Shown: positions 16,488-24,633 of the stretch, one piece after another
Numbering within the stretch: the stretch's first letter is position 1
Layout of the letters: the number at the start of each line of letters is the position of its first letter
Position numbers and translations under genes: made by a program
Origin: Modestobacter muralis
GTDB lineage: Bacteria; Actinomycetota; Actinomycetes; Mycobacteriales; Geodermatophilaceae
NCBI RefSeq assembly: GCF_010682105.1
Contig: NZ_JAAGWH010000033.1
Location: forward strand, 62,001 to 126,000
Direction of reading: 5' to 3'
DNA length: 64,000 nt
The notes under the pieces: model-generated
What the model saw: the letters and a program-made list of their open reading frames with translations, nothing else
Databases searched by the model: none
What the model was told of the DNA's origin: nothing

Positions 16488-17356
16488 GGGCGGAGCACCT
16501 CGCGGACGCGCTGGAAGGCCGCCGACAGCTGGGCGTCGACCCGCTGGGTGCCGGCCTCGGCCAGCGCCCCGGCGCGCTCGACGGTCTCGTCGCCGACGAC
16601 GGTGACCGAGCCGGGCAGCGCGGCGAGCGCCTCGGCGGGGACCTCGGCGAGGTCGTCGGGGTGCAGCCGCACGCGGACCGGCACGTCGGTGGGGCAGAGG
16701 ACGAGGGCGCGGCGGACGGCGTCCAGGCCGGCGCTGTCGGCGAGGGTGACCTCGCGGCCGAGCAGGTCGCCGACGAGCAGCACGACCATGTCCAGCACGT
16801 CCTCGCGCAGGGAGTCCACGACCGGGACGGCGGTGGCGTCGAGGCGCTCGACCGCGGCGCCCATCGCGGCGGTGGCCGAGGCCAGGCGCCGCTCCCAGCG
16901 GGCCTGCACCGCAGCCAGCCGCTCCTCGGCGGCCTGCTCGGCGGCCCGGACGACGGCCTCGGCGGCGACCAGGCCCTCGGCGTGACCGGCGGCCCAGCCG
17001 GCGCGGCGGGCCTCCTCGCGCAGCTTGGCCAGCTGCTCGGCGTAGACCTCGCCCAGCCGCAGCCCGACGCGGGTGGTGGAGGCGGCGTCGGCGCGGGCGG
17101 CGTCGTCGGGGACGGGGACCGGGACCGGGGCGACCCGGACCGGCGGGACGGGCACCCGGGGTGCGGTGACCGGGGGGACCTCGCCGCGGGGGGCCGGCAC
17201 CGGCTCGGCGGCCGGGGCCGGCGCGACGGCGCCGTCGGTCGCGCCGCGGGGGCCCGAGCGCCGGCCCCACGTCGGTGCGCCGTCCGCCCGCTGGTACGGG
17301 ACGGCGTCGGCGGCCGAGGCCCCGCGCAGCAGCAACGTCTCACGCGACGAAGTCAT
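16484..17356 (-). CDS. fliH: Flagellar assembly protein FliH
   Basis: FliH is the ATPase regulator and stator-like partner of FliI. The product is about 290 residues. A Pro/Val/Ala-rich N-terminal region (to about residue 95) precedes a helical, Ala/Glu/Arg-rich FliH/V-type E-subunit domain with EQAAEERLAAVQARWERRL and a C-terminal VRLHPDDLAEV motif, typical of FliH. ATG 17356 is preferred (GGCGGGG just upstream); an in-frame GTG at 17368 is possible. Both lie inside the end of fliG. The stop overlaps the fliI start. Confidence 0.9.
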   Translation of the reverse strand: MTSSRETLLLRGASAADAVPYQRADGAPTWGRRSGPRGATDGAVAPAPAAEPVPAPRGEVPPVTAPRVPVPPVRVAPVPVPVPDDAARADAASTTRVGLRLGEVYAEQLAKLREEARRAGWAAGHAEGLVAAEAVVRAAEQAAEERLAAVQARWERRLASATAAMGAAVERLDATAVPVVDSLREDVLDMVVLLVGDLLGREVTLADSAGLDAVRRALVLCPTDVPVRVRLHPDDLAEVPAEALAALPGSVTVVGDETVERAGALAEAGTQRVDAQLSAAFQRVREVLRP

Positions 17357-18410
17357 CGTCCCCGCCACGCGAGATGGTCAGCACGCCCTGCTCCTCGAGC
17401 ACGCGGATGACCGCGACGATCTTGGCCTGGGCCTCCTCGACGGTGCGGGTGCGCACCGGGCCGAGCAGCTCGATCTCCTCCAGGAGGTTCTCCCCGGCGC
17501 GCTCGGAGAGGTTGCGGACCACCTTGTCCCTGACGTCCTGCTTGACGCCCTTGAGCGCGGTGGCGAGGTCGTTGGCCTCGACGTCGCGCAGCACCAGCTG
17601 CAGCGACCGGTCGTCGATGGTGACGATGTCCTCGAAGACGAACATCTGGGAGCGGATGCGCTCGGCGAGCTCGGGGTCGCTCTTCTCCAGCCACTCCAGG
17701 ATCGAGCGCTCGGTGGGCCGGGAGGAGCGGTTGATGATCTCGACCAGGGTCTCGACACCGCCGACGGTGGCCATGTCCTGGTAGGCCAGCAGTGACCCCA
17801 TCCGGCGGCCGAGCTCCTCCTCGACCATCCTGACCATCTCCGGGGCGGTGCGGTCCATCATCGCGATCCGGTAGGCCACGTCGGCCTGCTGGTCCGGCGG
17901 GAAGCCCGACAGCACCTCGGCCGACTGCGGGGCCGGGAGGTGGGCGAGCACGAGGGCGACCACCTGCGGGTGCTCGTCCTTGAGGAAGGTGACCAGCTGG
18001 CGGACGTCGCTGTTGCGCAGCGAGGCGAAGGGCAGCTCGGTGTAGACGACGTTGAGCCGGGACAGGATGCCGTCGGCCCGCTCCTCGCCCAGCCCGGCGG
18101 CGAGCACCTCGCGGGCGAACTCGACGCCGCCGGTGCCGACGAAGCGGCGGGCGTTCATCAGCGTGTGGAACTCGGTCAGGACGTCGTCGACGTCCCCGCC
18201 GTCCACGCCCTGCAGCCGCATCAGCTCGCCGGTCAGCGTCTCGACCTCCGAGGGGCGCAGCTGCGCGAGGACGGCGCCGGCCTCCTCCTTGGACAGCTGG
18301 GCGAGGAACACCGCCGCCTTGCGCAGCCCGGGCAGCTCCCTGCGGGGGACCGCGATCTGTGCGGTCTGGGCCGGCACCCCGACGAGCTGTTCGACGCTGG
18401 CGATGCTCAC
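17340..18410 (-). CDS. fliG: Flagellar motor switch protein FliG
   Basis: FliG couples stator torque to the rotor. The 356-residue protein has the three expected domains. In the middle domain the EHPQ motif is in KDEHPQVVALVLAHL. The C-terminal torque domain contains ERIRSQMFVFEDIVTIDDRSLQ, with the charged residues of the torque helix, followed by DKVVRNLSERAGENLLEEIE. The GTG start at 18410 is preceded by CAGGAGGA. A perfect 21-bp hairpin lies between it and fliF. Confidence 0.97.
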   Translation of the reverse strand: MSIASVEQLVGVPAQTAQIAVPRRELPGLRKAAVFLAQLSKEEAGAVLAQLRPSEVETLTGELMRLQGVDGGDVDDVLTEFHTLMNARRFVGTGGVEFAREVLAAGLGEERADGILSRLNVVYTELPFASLRNSDVRQLVTFLKDEHPQVVALVLAHLPAPQSAEVLSGFPPDQQADVAYRIAMMDRTAPEMVRMVEEELGRRMGSLLAYQDMATVGGVETLVEIINRSSRPTERSILEWLEKSDPELAERIRSQMFVFEDIVTIDDRSLQLVLRDVEANDLATALKGVKQDVRDKVVRNLSERAGENLLEEIELLGPVRTRTVEEAQAKIVAVIRVLEEQGVLTISRGGDDDFVA

Positions 18411-18467
18411 TGGTCAGTCCTCCTGTCACCGGACGCCGTCGACGTCCCCTTCTTCATCGGCAGTCCG

Positions 18468-18513
18468 GGACGCAGACGGGCCGGGTCCTGTCGGACCCGG
18501 CCCGTCTGCGTCC
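18468..18513 (-). terminator. Perfect 21-bp hairpin between fliF and fliG
   Basis: Arms 18468-18488 and 18493-18513 are perfectly complementary over 21 bases with a TGTC loop. It begins 5 bases after the fliF stop and ends about 58 bases before the fliG start. No U-tract follows. Inside an operon this can be a partial terminator or a 3-prime barrier against exonucleases that gives fliF a different transcript level from fliG and later genes. Confidence 0.7.
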
Positions 18514-18517
18514 GCTC

Positions 18518-20074
18518 TCACTTCGACTCGGCGAACCAGCCCCGCAGCATCGTGGCGACCTCGTCGGGACGGTCGCTGACCATCTCGGAGATCTCGCCGC
18601 GGACCTTCTCCCGCTGTGCGGCGGCCAGCTGGGCCGCGCGGTCGTCGAGCTCGGGGTCGCGGATGCTCTGGACCTGGAGGCGCTCGTAGTCCAGGGGCTC
18701 GTCCTCGAGCTCCTCGTACTCCTCGCGGTTGCGGCGGGAGCGGAGCCAGACGACGAGCACCAGCAGGGCGATGCCCAGCGCGATGCCGCCGGTCTTGATC
18801 ATCGACCACATCTGGGCGGTCTTCTCCGCCTCGCGCTCGGCGGCGAGGTCGGCGGCGGCCTGCTCGGCGGCGGAGGTGTCGAAGGCCATCGTGGCCACCG
18901 TGATCGCGTCGCCACGGGCGATGTCCAGCCCGATGGCCGTGCTCACCAGGTCCTGCACCTGCTGCTGGTTCAGCCCGCCGGCCGCGGCGGAGTCCATGGC
19001 CACCGACACGGTCAGCCGCTGCACGTCGCCGGGGGCGTTCTGCACCGTCTCCACCGTCTTGTCGACGGGGTTGTTCGTGGTCGTCGACTCCTTCTTGTAG
19101 GCGGAGTCGCCGCCGGTCGTGCCGGCCGTGTCCTCGGCGCCCAGCACGCCACCGACGGCACCGCCGGTGCCGGTGTAGTCCTCGGTGGTCCGCGTCTCCG
19201 AGGTCGGGACGTTGTCCGGGTTGTACTGGTAGCTCTCCTTGGTGGTGTCGCGCTTGGAGAAGTCCAGGTCGGCCCGGACGGAGACCACGGACCTCCCAGG
19301 TCCGGCGACCCGGTCCAGGATCTGCTGCGCGTTGGCCGCCAGCCGCCCCTCGTAGCTCTGCTCGGCCTCGGCCTGGGCGTCGCCCACGCCACCGGTCACA
19401 CCCTCGCCGGCGGCCGACAGCACGGCGCCGGTGGAGTCCGCGACGGTCACCGCGTCCGGGGCCATGCCCTGGATGCTGGAGGAGACCAGGTGGGTGACGG
19501 CGGTGATCTGCTCGCCGCCCAGCTTCGTGCCGGGGGCCAGGTCCAGCAGGACCGAGGCGGTGGGCTTGCCCTCGTCGGTGGCGAAGACGTCGTCCTTGGG
19601 CATCGCGACGTGCACGACCGCGGACCGCACGCCGTCCAGCGCCTTGAGGGTGGTCGACAACTCGCCCTCCAGCGCCCGCTGGTAGCTCACCTGCTGCTGG
19701 AACTCGCTGGTGGTGATGCCCTGCTTGTCCAGCAGCGCGTAGCCGGTCTCGTTGCCCTCGGGCAGGCCCTTGCCGCTCATCGCCAGGCGCAGGTCGTAGA
19801 CCGCGTCCTGGGCGACCATGATCGTCCCGCCGCCGTCGGCCAGCTCGTAGGGCACGCCCTGGGCGGTGAGCTCCTCGACGATCGCCGAGGCGTCGGCCGA
19901 GGCCAGGTTGCTGAACAGCGGCGACAGGGTCGGCGCGGTGATCCAGCGCGTGAAGACGAAGCCACCGAGCAGCAGACCGGTCAGCAGCAGGCCGATCACG
20001 ATCTTCTGCCCGACGCTGATCGTCGACAGCAGCGTCCTGACCCGGGTCAGCGGGCCGGCGAGGGCGGGAGGCAT
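18518..20074 (-). CDS. fliF: Flagellar MS-ring protein FliF
   Basis: FliF forms the MS ring, the base of the flagellum. The 518-residue protein has an N-terminal transmembrane helix (about 24-43), and the YscJ-like domain with LFSNLASADASAIVEELTAQGVPYE split from the next element. The second ring-building domain follows with QVSYQRALEGELSTTLKALDGV, an Asp/Thr/Gly-rich periplasmic linker, and a second transmembrane helix near residue 430. The cytoplasmic C-terminal FliG-binding tail ends in ISEMVSDRPDEVATMLRGWF. ATG 20074 overlaps the fliE stop by one base. Confidence 0.96.
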   Translation of the reverse strand: MPPALAGPLTRVRTLLSTISVGQKIVIGLLLTGLLLGGFVFTRWITAPTLSPLFSNLASADASAIVEELTAQGVPYELADGGGTIMVAQDAVYDLRLAMSGKGLPEGNETGYALLDKQGITTSEFQQQVSYQRALEGELSTTLKALDGVRSAVVHVAMPKDDVFATDEGKPTASVLLDLAPGTKLGGEQITAVTHLVSSSIQGMAPDAVTVADSTGAVLSAAGEGVTGGVGDAQAEAEQSYEGRLAANAQQILDRVAGPGRSVVSVRADLDFSKRDTTKESYQYNPDNVPTSETRTTEDYTGTGGAVGGVLGAEDTAGTTGGDSAYKKESTTTNNPVDKTVETVQNAPGDVQRLTVSVAMDSAAAGGLNQQQVQDLVSTAIGLDIARGDAITVATMAFDTSAAEQAAADLAAEREAEKTAQMWSMIKTGGIALGIALLVLVVWLRSRRNREEYEELEDEPLDYERLQVQSIRDPELDDRAAQLAAAQREKVRGEISEMVSDRPDEVATMLRGWFAESK

Positions 20075-20415
20075 CAGACCGGCATCCTCATGATCTCGGT
20101 GAAGGCGGCGACGGCGGAGTTCTTCAGCGTGACCACGGTGTCGGTGGCGAGCCGGGCCTCAGTGCTGGCGATCATGTAGTCGTGGGCGTCCTGCAGGTCG
20201 CCAGTGGCCGCCTGCAGCGCCAGGGTGTCCACGTTGCCCTGCACGGCGTTGAGCTGGTCGATCTGGCCGGTCAGGATGTCGGCGAAGCCGCCGTCGCCGA
20301 CGGCGGAGGTGGCCGACGGGCTCATCGAGACGCCGGTGACACCCGACGTCCCGTCGATGTTCGGCGTGGGCATCGCGGCGGTGAACGCGGGGATGGCGGA
20401 GATCGGCGAGGTCAT
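20074..20415 (-). CDS. fliE: Flagellar hook-basal body protein FliE
   Basis: FliE connects the MS ring to the rod. The 113-residue product has a variable Ser/Thr/Pro/Ala N-terminus and the conserved C-terminal helix pair. The pair reads FADILTGQIDQLNAVQ and DLQDAHDYMIASTEARL, followed by TVVTLKNSAVAAFTEIMRMPV, the FliE signature. It starts 2 bases after the flgC stop and is coupled to fliF. Length and motif match the family. Confidence 0.95.
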   Translation of the reverse strand: MTSPISAIPAFTAAMPTPNIDGTSGVTGVSMSPSATSAVGDGGFADILTGQIDQLNAVQGNVDTLALQAATGDLQDAHDYMIASTEARLATDTVVTLKNSAVAAFTEIMRMPV

Positions 20416-20417
20416 GG

Positions 20418-20822
20418 TCAGCCCTTCCCGAGCTGCAGGGCCATCTGATAGGCCTCAGTGGCGCTCTTGATGGTGGCGAGGTTCGCCTGGTAGCCACGCT
20501 GGGCCATGAGCAGCTGGGTCATCTGGTCGCCGAGGTCGATGTCGGGGTACCGGACGTAGCCCTCGGCGTCGGCCATCGGGTTGTCCGGCTCGAACACCAT
20601 CCGGCCCTCGGCCGAGCCGAGCTCGGTCCGCGCGACGCGGACGCCGCCCTCGCCGGAGCCGTAGTCGACCGCCTGGGCGACGACCATCCGCTCCTGGAAG
20701 GCGTCCTCCCCGGCCGGGTTGACGGTGTTGATGTTGGCGATGTTGTCCGAGACGGCGTCCATCCACTTGCGGTGGACGAACAGCGAGGACCCGGCGATGC
20801 CCAGGGTGTCGAAGGCGGCCAC
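20418..20822 (-). CDS. flgC: Flagellar basal-body rod protein FlgC
   Basis: FlgC is a proximal rod subunit. The 134-residue protein has the rod-family N-terminus (LGIAGSSLFVHRKWMDAVSDNIAN split by INTVNPAGEDAFQE), the FlgC-typical PDNPMADAEGYVRYPDID segment, and a C-terminal helix with MAQRGYQANLATIKSATEAY. The gene sits between flgB and fliE in the standard flgBC-fliEFG order, one base after flgB. Confidence 0.96.
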   Translation of the reverse strand: MAAFDTLGIAGSSLFVHRKWMDAVSDNIANINTVNPAGEDAFQERMVVAQAVDYGSGEGGVRVARTELGSAEGRMVFEPDNPMADAEGYVRYPDIDLGDQMTQLLMAQRGYQANLATIKSATEAYQMALQLGKG

Positions 20823-20823
20823 G

Positions 20824-21174
20824 TCACTGCGTCCGGAGTGCGGAGCGGAGGAGGGCGTACTTGCCGTCGAGGGCGCTGAGCGACAGCTGGTAGCGCAGGC
20901 CGGTCTCCGTGGCGATCACCGTCTCGGTGTCCAGGTTGACGTTGTTGCCGTCGGTGCGGGTCGGGTCCAGCGAACGGCTCGTCGCCGACCGGCCGACCAC
21001 GGGGGTCTCGCCGTTGGCAATCTCGTTCTGCAGGGCCGACTCGAAGTCGACCCGGCCGGCCAGGAAGCCCGGCGTCTGGACGTTGGCGATGTTGTCGGCG
21101 GTCACGCGCTGACGCTGCTGGAGTCCGGTCAGGGACGCGTGCAGCGCAGTCATGGTCGAGTCGGTGATGATCAC
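20824..21174 (-). CDS. flgB: Flagellar basal-body rod protein FlgB
   Basis: FlgB is the first proximal rod subunit. From GTG 21174 the protein has 116 residues. It contains TMTALHASLTGLQQRQR then the rod signature TADNIANVQTPGF, and ends in the helix YQLSLSALDGKYALLRSALR, typical of FlgB. The frame is open to 21345 but the extension is low-complexity; an alternative start is ATG 21153. Neither start has a strong Shine-Dalgarno of its own, but a short reading frame with a good one ends on the GTG (see 21171-21203). First gene of the basal-body operon. Confidence 0.94.
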   Translation of the reverse strand: MIITDSTMTALHASLTGLQQRQRVTADNIANVQTPGFLAGRVDFESALQNEIANGETPVVGRSATSRSLDPTRTDGNNVNLDTETVIATETGLRYQLSLSALDGKYALLRSALRTQ

Positions 21175-21203
21175 CGGGCGCTCGGCAGGGAGCGACGGAG
21201 CAC
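21171..21203 (-). CDS. Possible 10-codon leader ORF coupled to flgB
   Basis: A GTG at 21203 with a GGAGGA Shine-Dalgarno opens a 10-residue frame (VLRRSLPSAR) whose TGA overlaps the flgB GTG start as GTGA. Such an arrangement could load ribosomes for flgB by translational coupling. It may be coincidence: no conservation data are available, and only the spacing and the lack of another ribosome site support it. Confidence 0.3.
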   Translation of the reverse strand: MLRRSLPSAR

Positions 21204-21307
21204 GGGGGGTTCCTCCGGGTACGGCGGGACGCACGCCCAGGAGGTTCCTGGGAGTGAGGGGGCCGCCGATCCGTGGCGAGTGCTGCGTTGCGTTCCGTGC
21301 TCCTGCT

Positions 21308-21335
21308 CTCTCGGCAGGGCGGGCGCCGATCATGA
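21308..21335 (-). promoter_or_regulatory. Candidate FliA-type promoter of the flgB operon
   Basis: On the minus strand TCAT (21335-21332) is followed by a 16-base spacer and GCCGAGAG (21315-21308), similar to the sigma-28/WhiG consensus TAAA-N15-GCCGATAA. The two better matches at fliC and flgN in this window use the same 16-base spacer. The -35 match is poor, so this is tentative. Confidence 0.35.
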
Positions 21336-21377
21336 CCACATGCACCCGATCGGACGCTCGCAGTCACACAACGCACA

Positions 21378-21419
21378 CGTCCCCCGGGGCAGAAGTGGCC
21401 ACTTCTGCCCCGGGGGACG
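21378..21419. terminator. 42-bp perfect palindrome after the fliD-fliS operon
   Basis: Bases 21378-21398 and 21399-21419 are exact reverse complements. As RNA this folds to a long GC-rich stem with a minimal loop. It lies 84 bases after the stop of the fliT-like gene and upstream of flgB, so it most likely ends the fliD-fliS-fliT transcript and insulates the flgB promoter. The region 21420-21502 shows nothing else. Confidence 0.7.
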
Positions 21420-21502
21420 GGGGAGTTCGATGAGGCTGGTGTGACGGCCCCCTCCGGTCGTGCCCTGAGCCGGCGAAGGGCTCGTGGGAGGGGGTCCTTC
21501 TT

Positions 21503-21877
21503 CTACAGCGCGCGGTCGATGAAGGAGGCGACGGGGCGGGTCGGCGCGTAGGACATCCGGGCGGCGACGTCGCGCTGCTTCTGCGACTGGGTGATCCGCT
21601 CGACCAGGGCCTCGGCGACGGCCAACTGGTGCTGGAGCAGCCGGGCGGCGCGCTCGCGCAGGTCGTCGGGCAGCGGGCCCAGGTTGCTCGGCGGGATCCA
21701 GTCGGTGGACCGGCGGCCCCACGCGGCGATCTCCTCGGCCCGGCCGCGGGCCAGGGTCGCCTCGGCCTCGAAGACGTCGCCCTCGAGCGCGTCGAGGACG
21801 GCCGGCCAGTTCCGCGCCCCACCGCGGGCGACGGGGGAGTCCCCGGCCCGGTTGCGGGAGGCGTGGCCGGCGGTCAC
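21503..21877 (-). CDS. FliT-like flagellar chaperone (putative)
   Basis: A 124-residue, mostly helical protein encoded directly after fliS; GTG 21877 overlaps the fliS stop (GTGA). It contains WPAVLDALEGDVFEAEATLARG, an LGPLPDDLRERAARLL segment and a C-terminal RPVASFIDRAL. The position after fliD-fliS and the helical composition suggest a FliT-type chaperone for the filament cap FliD. No diagnostic residue confirms this. The open frame begins earlier at 21916, inside fliS, but overlap makes GTG 21877 more likely. Confidence 0.55.
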   Translation of the reverse strand: MTAGHASRNRAGDSPVARGGARNWPAVLDALEGDVFEAEATLARGRAEEIAAWGRRSTDWIPPSNLGPLPDDLRERAARLLQHQLAVAEALVERITQSQKQRDVAARMSYAPTRPVASFIDRAL

Positions 21878-22260
21878 GCCGGGCTCGAGGCGAGGGAGGC
21901 CGCGGCCTCCCGCCACGCGTCGCGCAGCGGCTCGACGATCTTGCGGCAGTCGCCCACGCGGCGCAGGTCGCCCTTGACGTTGGCGCGCACCAGCTCACCG
22001 TGCAGCCAGGTGTAGAGCGCGGACAGGCGGGGACCGCCCTCCCACGAGTCGACCTGCAGGCTGGAGTGGAGTTCGAGCACGATGTCCTGGGCGTGCTGCA
22101 GCAGGGCGTTGCTCTGCTCGCGGTCGCCGGTGGCCAGGGCGGACTCGGCGCGCTCGAGGTCGAGGGCGAGCCGGTCGTAGAGCATGACCAGCAGGCGCTG
22201 GGGCGAGGCGGTGCTCACGGCATCGCCGAGGTAGCGGTTCCGCAGGGTGGCGGCACTCAT
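21874..22260 (-). CDS. fliS: Flagellin chaperone FliS
   Basis: FliS binds the C-terminus of flagellin in the cytoplasm and prevents early polymerisation. From ATG 22260 (Shine-Dalgarno GGAGGA, 7 bases upstream) the product is 128 residues. It has the family start RNRYLGDAVSTASPQRLLVMLYDRL split over the first helix, then the conserved helix bundle with LLQHAQDIVLELHSSL and the Leu-Tyr-x-Trp motif SALYTWLHGELVRAN. The gene lies between fliD and the fliT-like gene. Confidence 0.95.
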   Translation of the reverse strand: MSAATLRNRYLGDAVSTASPQRLLVMLYDRLALDLERAESALATGDREQSNALLQHAQDIVLELHSSLQVDSWEGGPRLSALYTWLHGELVRANVKGDLRRVGDCRKIVEPLRDAWREAAASLASSPA

Positions 22261-22286
22261 CGGGTTTCCTCCGGGGGAGCGGTGGG

Positions 22287-23681
22287 TCAGGAGCTCTTCG
22301 ACAGGGACGCGAGCTGGGAGGACAGCCAGGACGACTTGCTCTGCAGGGTGCCCAGAGCGGTCTCCATGGCGTTGAACCGTGCGGTGATGCTGGCCTCGCG
22401 CAGCTGCAGCCGGCGGTCCCAGTCCTCGATCTGGCTGGTCAGGCCCAGCGCCTCGTCGTCCTCGCCCTTGGCGCGCAGGACCAGGATGCCGGTGGTCGCG
22501 TTGCTGGCCTGCTTGGACAGCTCCAGCAGTCGCTGGGCGACCCCCTTGACGGCGGGGGTGACGGTGCCGTCGGGCGCGGTGACGGCGTCGGAGCCGTTGA
22601 CCAGGGCCTGCGCCTTCGCCGGGTCGGCGGCGAGCGCGGCGGTGAACTTCTCGGAGTCGAAGGAGAACCGGCCGTCGCGGGTCAGCGAGATGCCCACCGA
22701 CGACGTCGAGGCGCCGCCGATGGCCGTGGAGATGGTCGACAGCACCGAGCTGGTCAGCGAGCGCAGCGTGCTGTCGCCCTTGAGCGCGGCCTTGCTGCCG
22801 CTGCTGGTGTCGGTCTGGGCGGCGATCGCCGACAGGACGGCGTTCGCGGCGTCCACCATCGTCTTGACCGCGGTGGACACCGCCGTCGGGTCGCTGGCCA
22901 CCGAGACGGTGGTCGTCGTCCCGGTGGTGTCGGCCTTGCCGACGGTGAAGGTGACGCCGGGGACGAGGTCGGTGAAGGTGTTGGTCGCGGACTTCGCGAT
23001 CAGGCCTGGGCCGCCCAGGTCGAGGGTGGCGTCCTGGCCCTGCGCGAGGAGGGTGAAGCCGCCGGTCATGGCGCCGTCGGTCCGTGGGGTCTCGCTGACG
23101 GTGAAGACGCCGTCCTCGCCGCTGGTCGTGGAGGTCAGCTGCAGCCGAAACCGGTCCGCGGCCAGCTGCACCACGGTCGCCCTCACGCCGAGCCCGGCGG
23201 AGTTGATCGCGGAGGCGGCGTCGGTGAGGGTGCCGTCGGCGGGCAGGGACACCGTGGCGCTCTTGCCGGCGCCGTCGGTGATGGTCAGCGGCCAGCCGGG
23301 GCCTCCGGTGGCGGCCGCCGCGGTCCGCGAGCCCCACTCGCCGGAGGTGACCTCGGCGTGGGTCCTCGCGACGCTGAGGACCGAGAAGCTGACCTGAGAA
23401 CCGGGCTGGGCGGTGGGGGAGGCGGTCGCGACGACGTCGGTGCTGGTGCTGCTGGCCTTGGCGGCGGCGAACGTGACCGACTTGGTGAGCGCCTCGGCCG
23501 CGCTGCGCAGCGCGTCGAACTTCGTGTTGACGGCGCGGTAGGCGGCGGCGTCGGCCTTGGTGTCGACCAGCTTGTTCTGCAGCAGCTTCTGCGGGTTCGC
23601 CTCGACCTGCATCAGCTGGCCGATCATCGTGTCGTAGTTGATGCCCGAGATCAGGCCCGTGCTCACGCTCATGCCGGCCAT
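22287..23681 (-). CDS. fliD: Flagellar filament capping protein FliD
   Basis: FliD (HAP2) caps the filament and directs flagellin polymerisation. The 464-residue protein starts with STGLISGINYDTMIGQLMQVE, the FliD N-terminal signature, and has a Ser/Thr/Ala-rich variable middle (about 100-300). The C-terminal conserved helix contains LTSQIEDWDRRLQLREASI then FNAMETALGTLQSKSSWL. Length is close to the family. It lies after fliC and its terminator and before fliS. Confidence 0.95.
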   Translation of the reverse strand: MAGMSVSTGLISGINYDTMIGQLMQVEANPQKLLQNKLVDTKADAAAYRAVNTKFDALRSAAEALTKSVTFAAAKASSTSTDVVATASPTAQPGSQVSFSVLSVARTHAEVTSGEWGSRTAAAATGGPGWPLTITDGAGKSATVSLPADGTLTDAASAINSAGLGVRATVVQLAADRFRLQLTSTTSGEDGVFTVSETPRTDGAMTGGFTLLAQGQDATLDLGGPGLIAKSATNTFTDLVPGVTFTVGKADTTGTTTTVSVASDPTAVSTAVKTMVDAANAVLSAIAAQTDTSSGSKAALKGDSTLRSLTSSVLSTISTAIGGASTSSVGISLTRDGRFSFDSEKFTAALAADPAKAQALVNGSDAVTAPDGTVTPAVKGVAQRLLELSKQASNATTGILVLRAKGEDDEALGLTSQIEDWDRRLQLREASITARFNAMETALGTLQSKSSWLSSQLASLSKSS

Positions 23682-23739
23682 GTCGGTTCCTCTGCTCTCG
23701 GGCTCGCGGTGGTGACCTGCGGTGGAGGGAGTACGCCGA

Positions 23740-23771
23740 TGAGGGGGGAGGCCGTGGGGCCTCCCCCCTCA
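23740..23771 (-). terminator. Intrinsic terminator after fliC
   Basis: Arms 23740-23753 and 23758-23771 pair perfectly over 14 bases around a GTGG loop, 30 bases after the fliC stop. It would separate the abundant fliC message from fliD-fliS. No U-tract is visible. Confidence 0.7.
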
Positions 23772-23800
23772 CCGGGTGGTGCTCAGGTGGTGCGGGTCGA

Positions 23801-24625
23801 TCAGCCGCGCAGGAGCGACAGGAGGCTCTGCGTGGACTGGTTCGCCTGGGCCAGCATGGCCGTGCCGGCCTGGCTCAGGATCTGGGTCCGGGAGAAGTTG
23901 GTCATCTCCTGGGCCATGTCGGTGTCGCGGATGCGGCTCTCCGACGCCGACAGGTTCTCGACGGTGGCGTTCAGGTTGTTGATCTTGTGCTCGAGGCGGT
24001 TCTGGGTGGCACCCAGCTTGGCGCGCTCGGTGGAGACGGTGCCGATGGCGGTGTTGACGGCGGTGATGGCCGCCGAGGCGCCGGAGGCGGTGCCGACGGC
24101 CGAGGCGTTGACCGACAGGCCGGAGGCGCCCATGTTGCCGATGGACAGCGACAGGGTCTCGCCGGCGTTGGAGCCGACCTGGAAGTTCTTGGCCGTGTAG
24201 GTGCCGTTGAGCAGGTTGGTGCCGTTGAAGGTGGTCTTCGTGGCGATGTCGTCCAGCTCGGACTTGAGGGCGGTGAACTCCTCGTTGGCCTTCGCCTTGT
24301 CGGTGTCGGACAGCGAGCCGTCGTTGCTGGCCTGCACCGCGAGGTCACGCATGCGCTGCAGGATGGAGTGCGTCTCGGTCAGGGCGCCTTCTGCGGTCTG
24401 CACGACCGAGATGCCGTCCTGGGCGTTGCGGGAGGCGACCTTGAGGCCACCGATCTGCGAGCGGAGACCCTCGGAGATGGCCAGGCCGGCCGCGTCGTCG
24501 GCGGCCCGGTTGATCCGGAAGCCAGAGGACAGCTTCTCCAGGGACTTGCTCATCTGGCCGTCCGTCACCGACAGGTTGCGGTAAGCGTTCATGGCGGCGA
24601 CGTTGGTGTTGACGCTGAGACCCAT
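23801..24625 (-). CDS. fliC: Flagellin
   Basis: Flagellin, the filament subunit. At 274 residues it is a minimal flagellin: conserved N-terminal D0/D1 (NTNVAAMNAYRNLS, LSSGFRINRAADDAAGLAIS, QDGISVVQTAEGAL) and C-terminal D1/D0 (ERAKLGATQNRLEHKINNL, ESRIRDTDMAQEM, QAGTAMLAQANQ). They are joined by only a short central segment rich in Ser, Thr, Ala and Gly, where glycans would be attached. ATG 24625 has GGAGGA upstream. It has its own FliA-type promoter and CsrA-like leader and faces a divergent glycosyltransferase gene. Confidence 0.97.
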   Translation of the reverse strand: MGLSVNTNVAAMNAYRNLSVTDGQMSKSLEKLSSGFRINRAADDAAGLAISEGLRSQIGGLKVASRNAQDGISVVQTAEGALTETHSILQRMRDLAVQASNDGSLSDTDKAKANEEFTALKSELDDIATKTTFNGTNLLNGTYTAKNFQVGSNAGETLSLSIGNMGASGLSVNASAVGTASGASAAITAVNTAIGTVSTERAKLGATQNRLEHKINNLNATVENLSASESRIRDTDMAQEMTNFSRTQILSQAGTAMLAQANQSTQSLLSLLRG

Positions 24626-24633
24626 GGTGTTCC

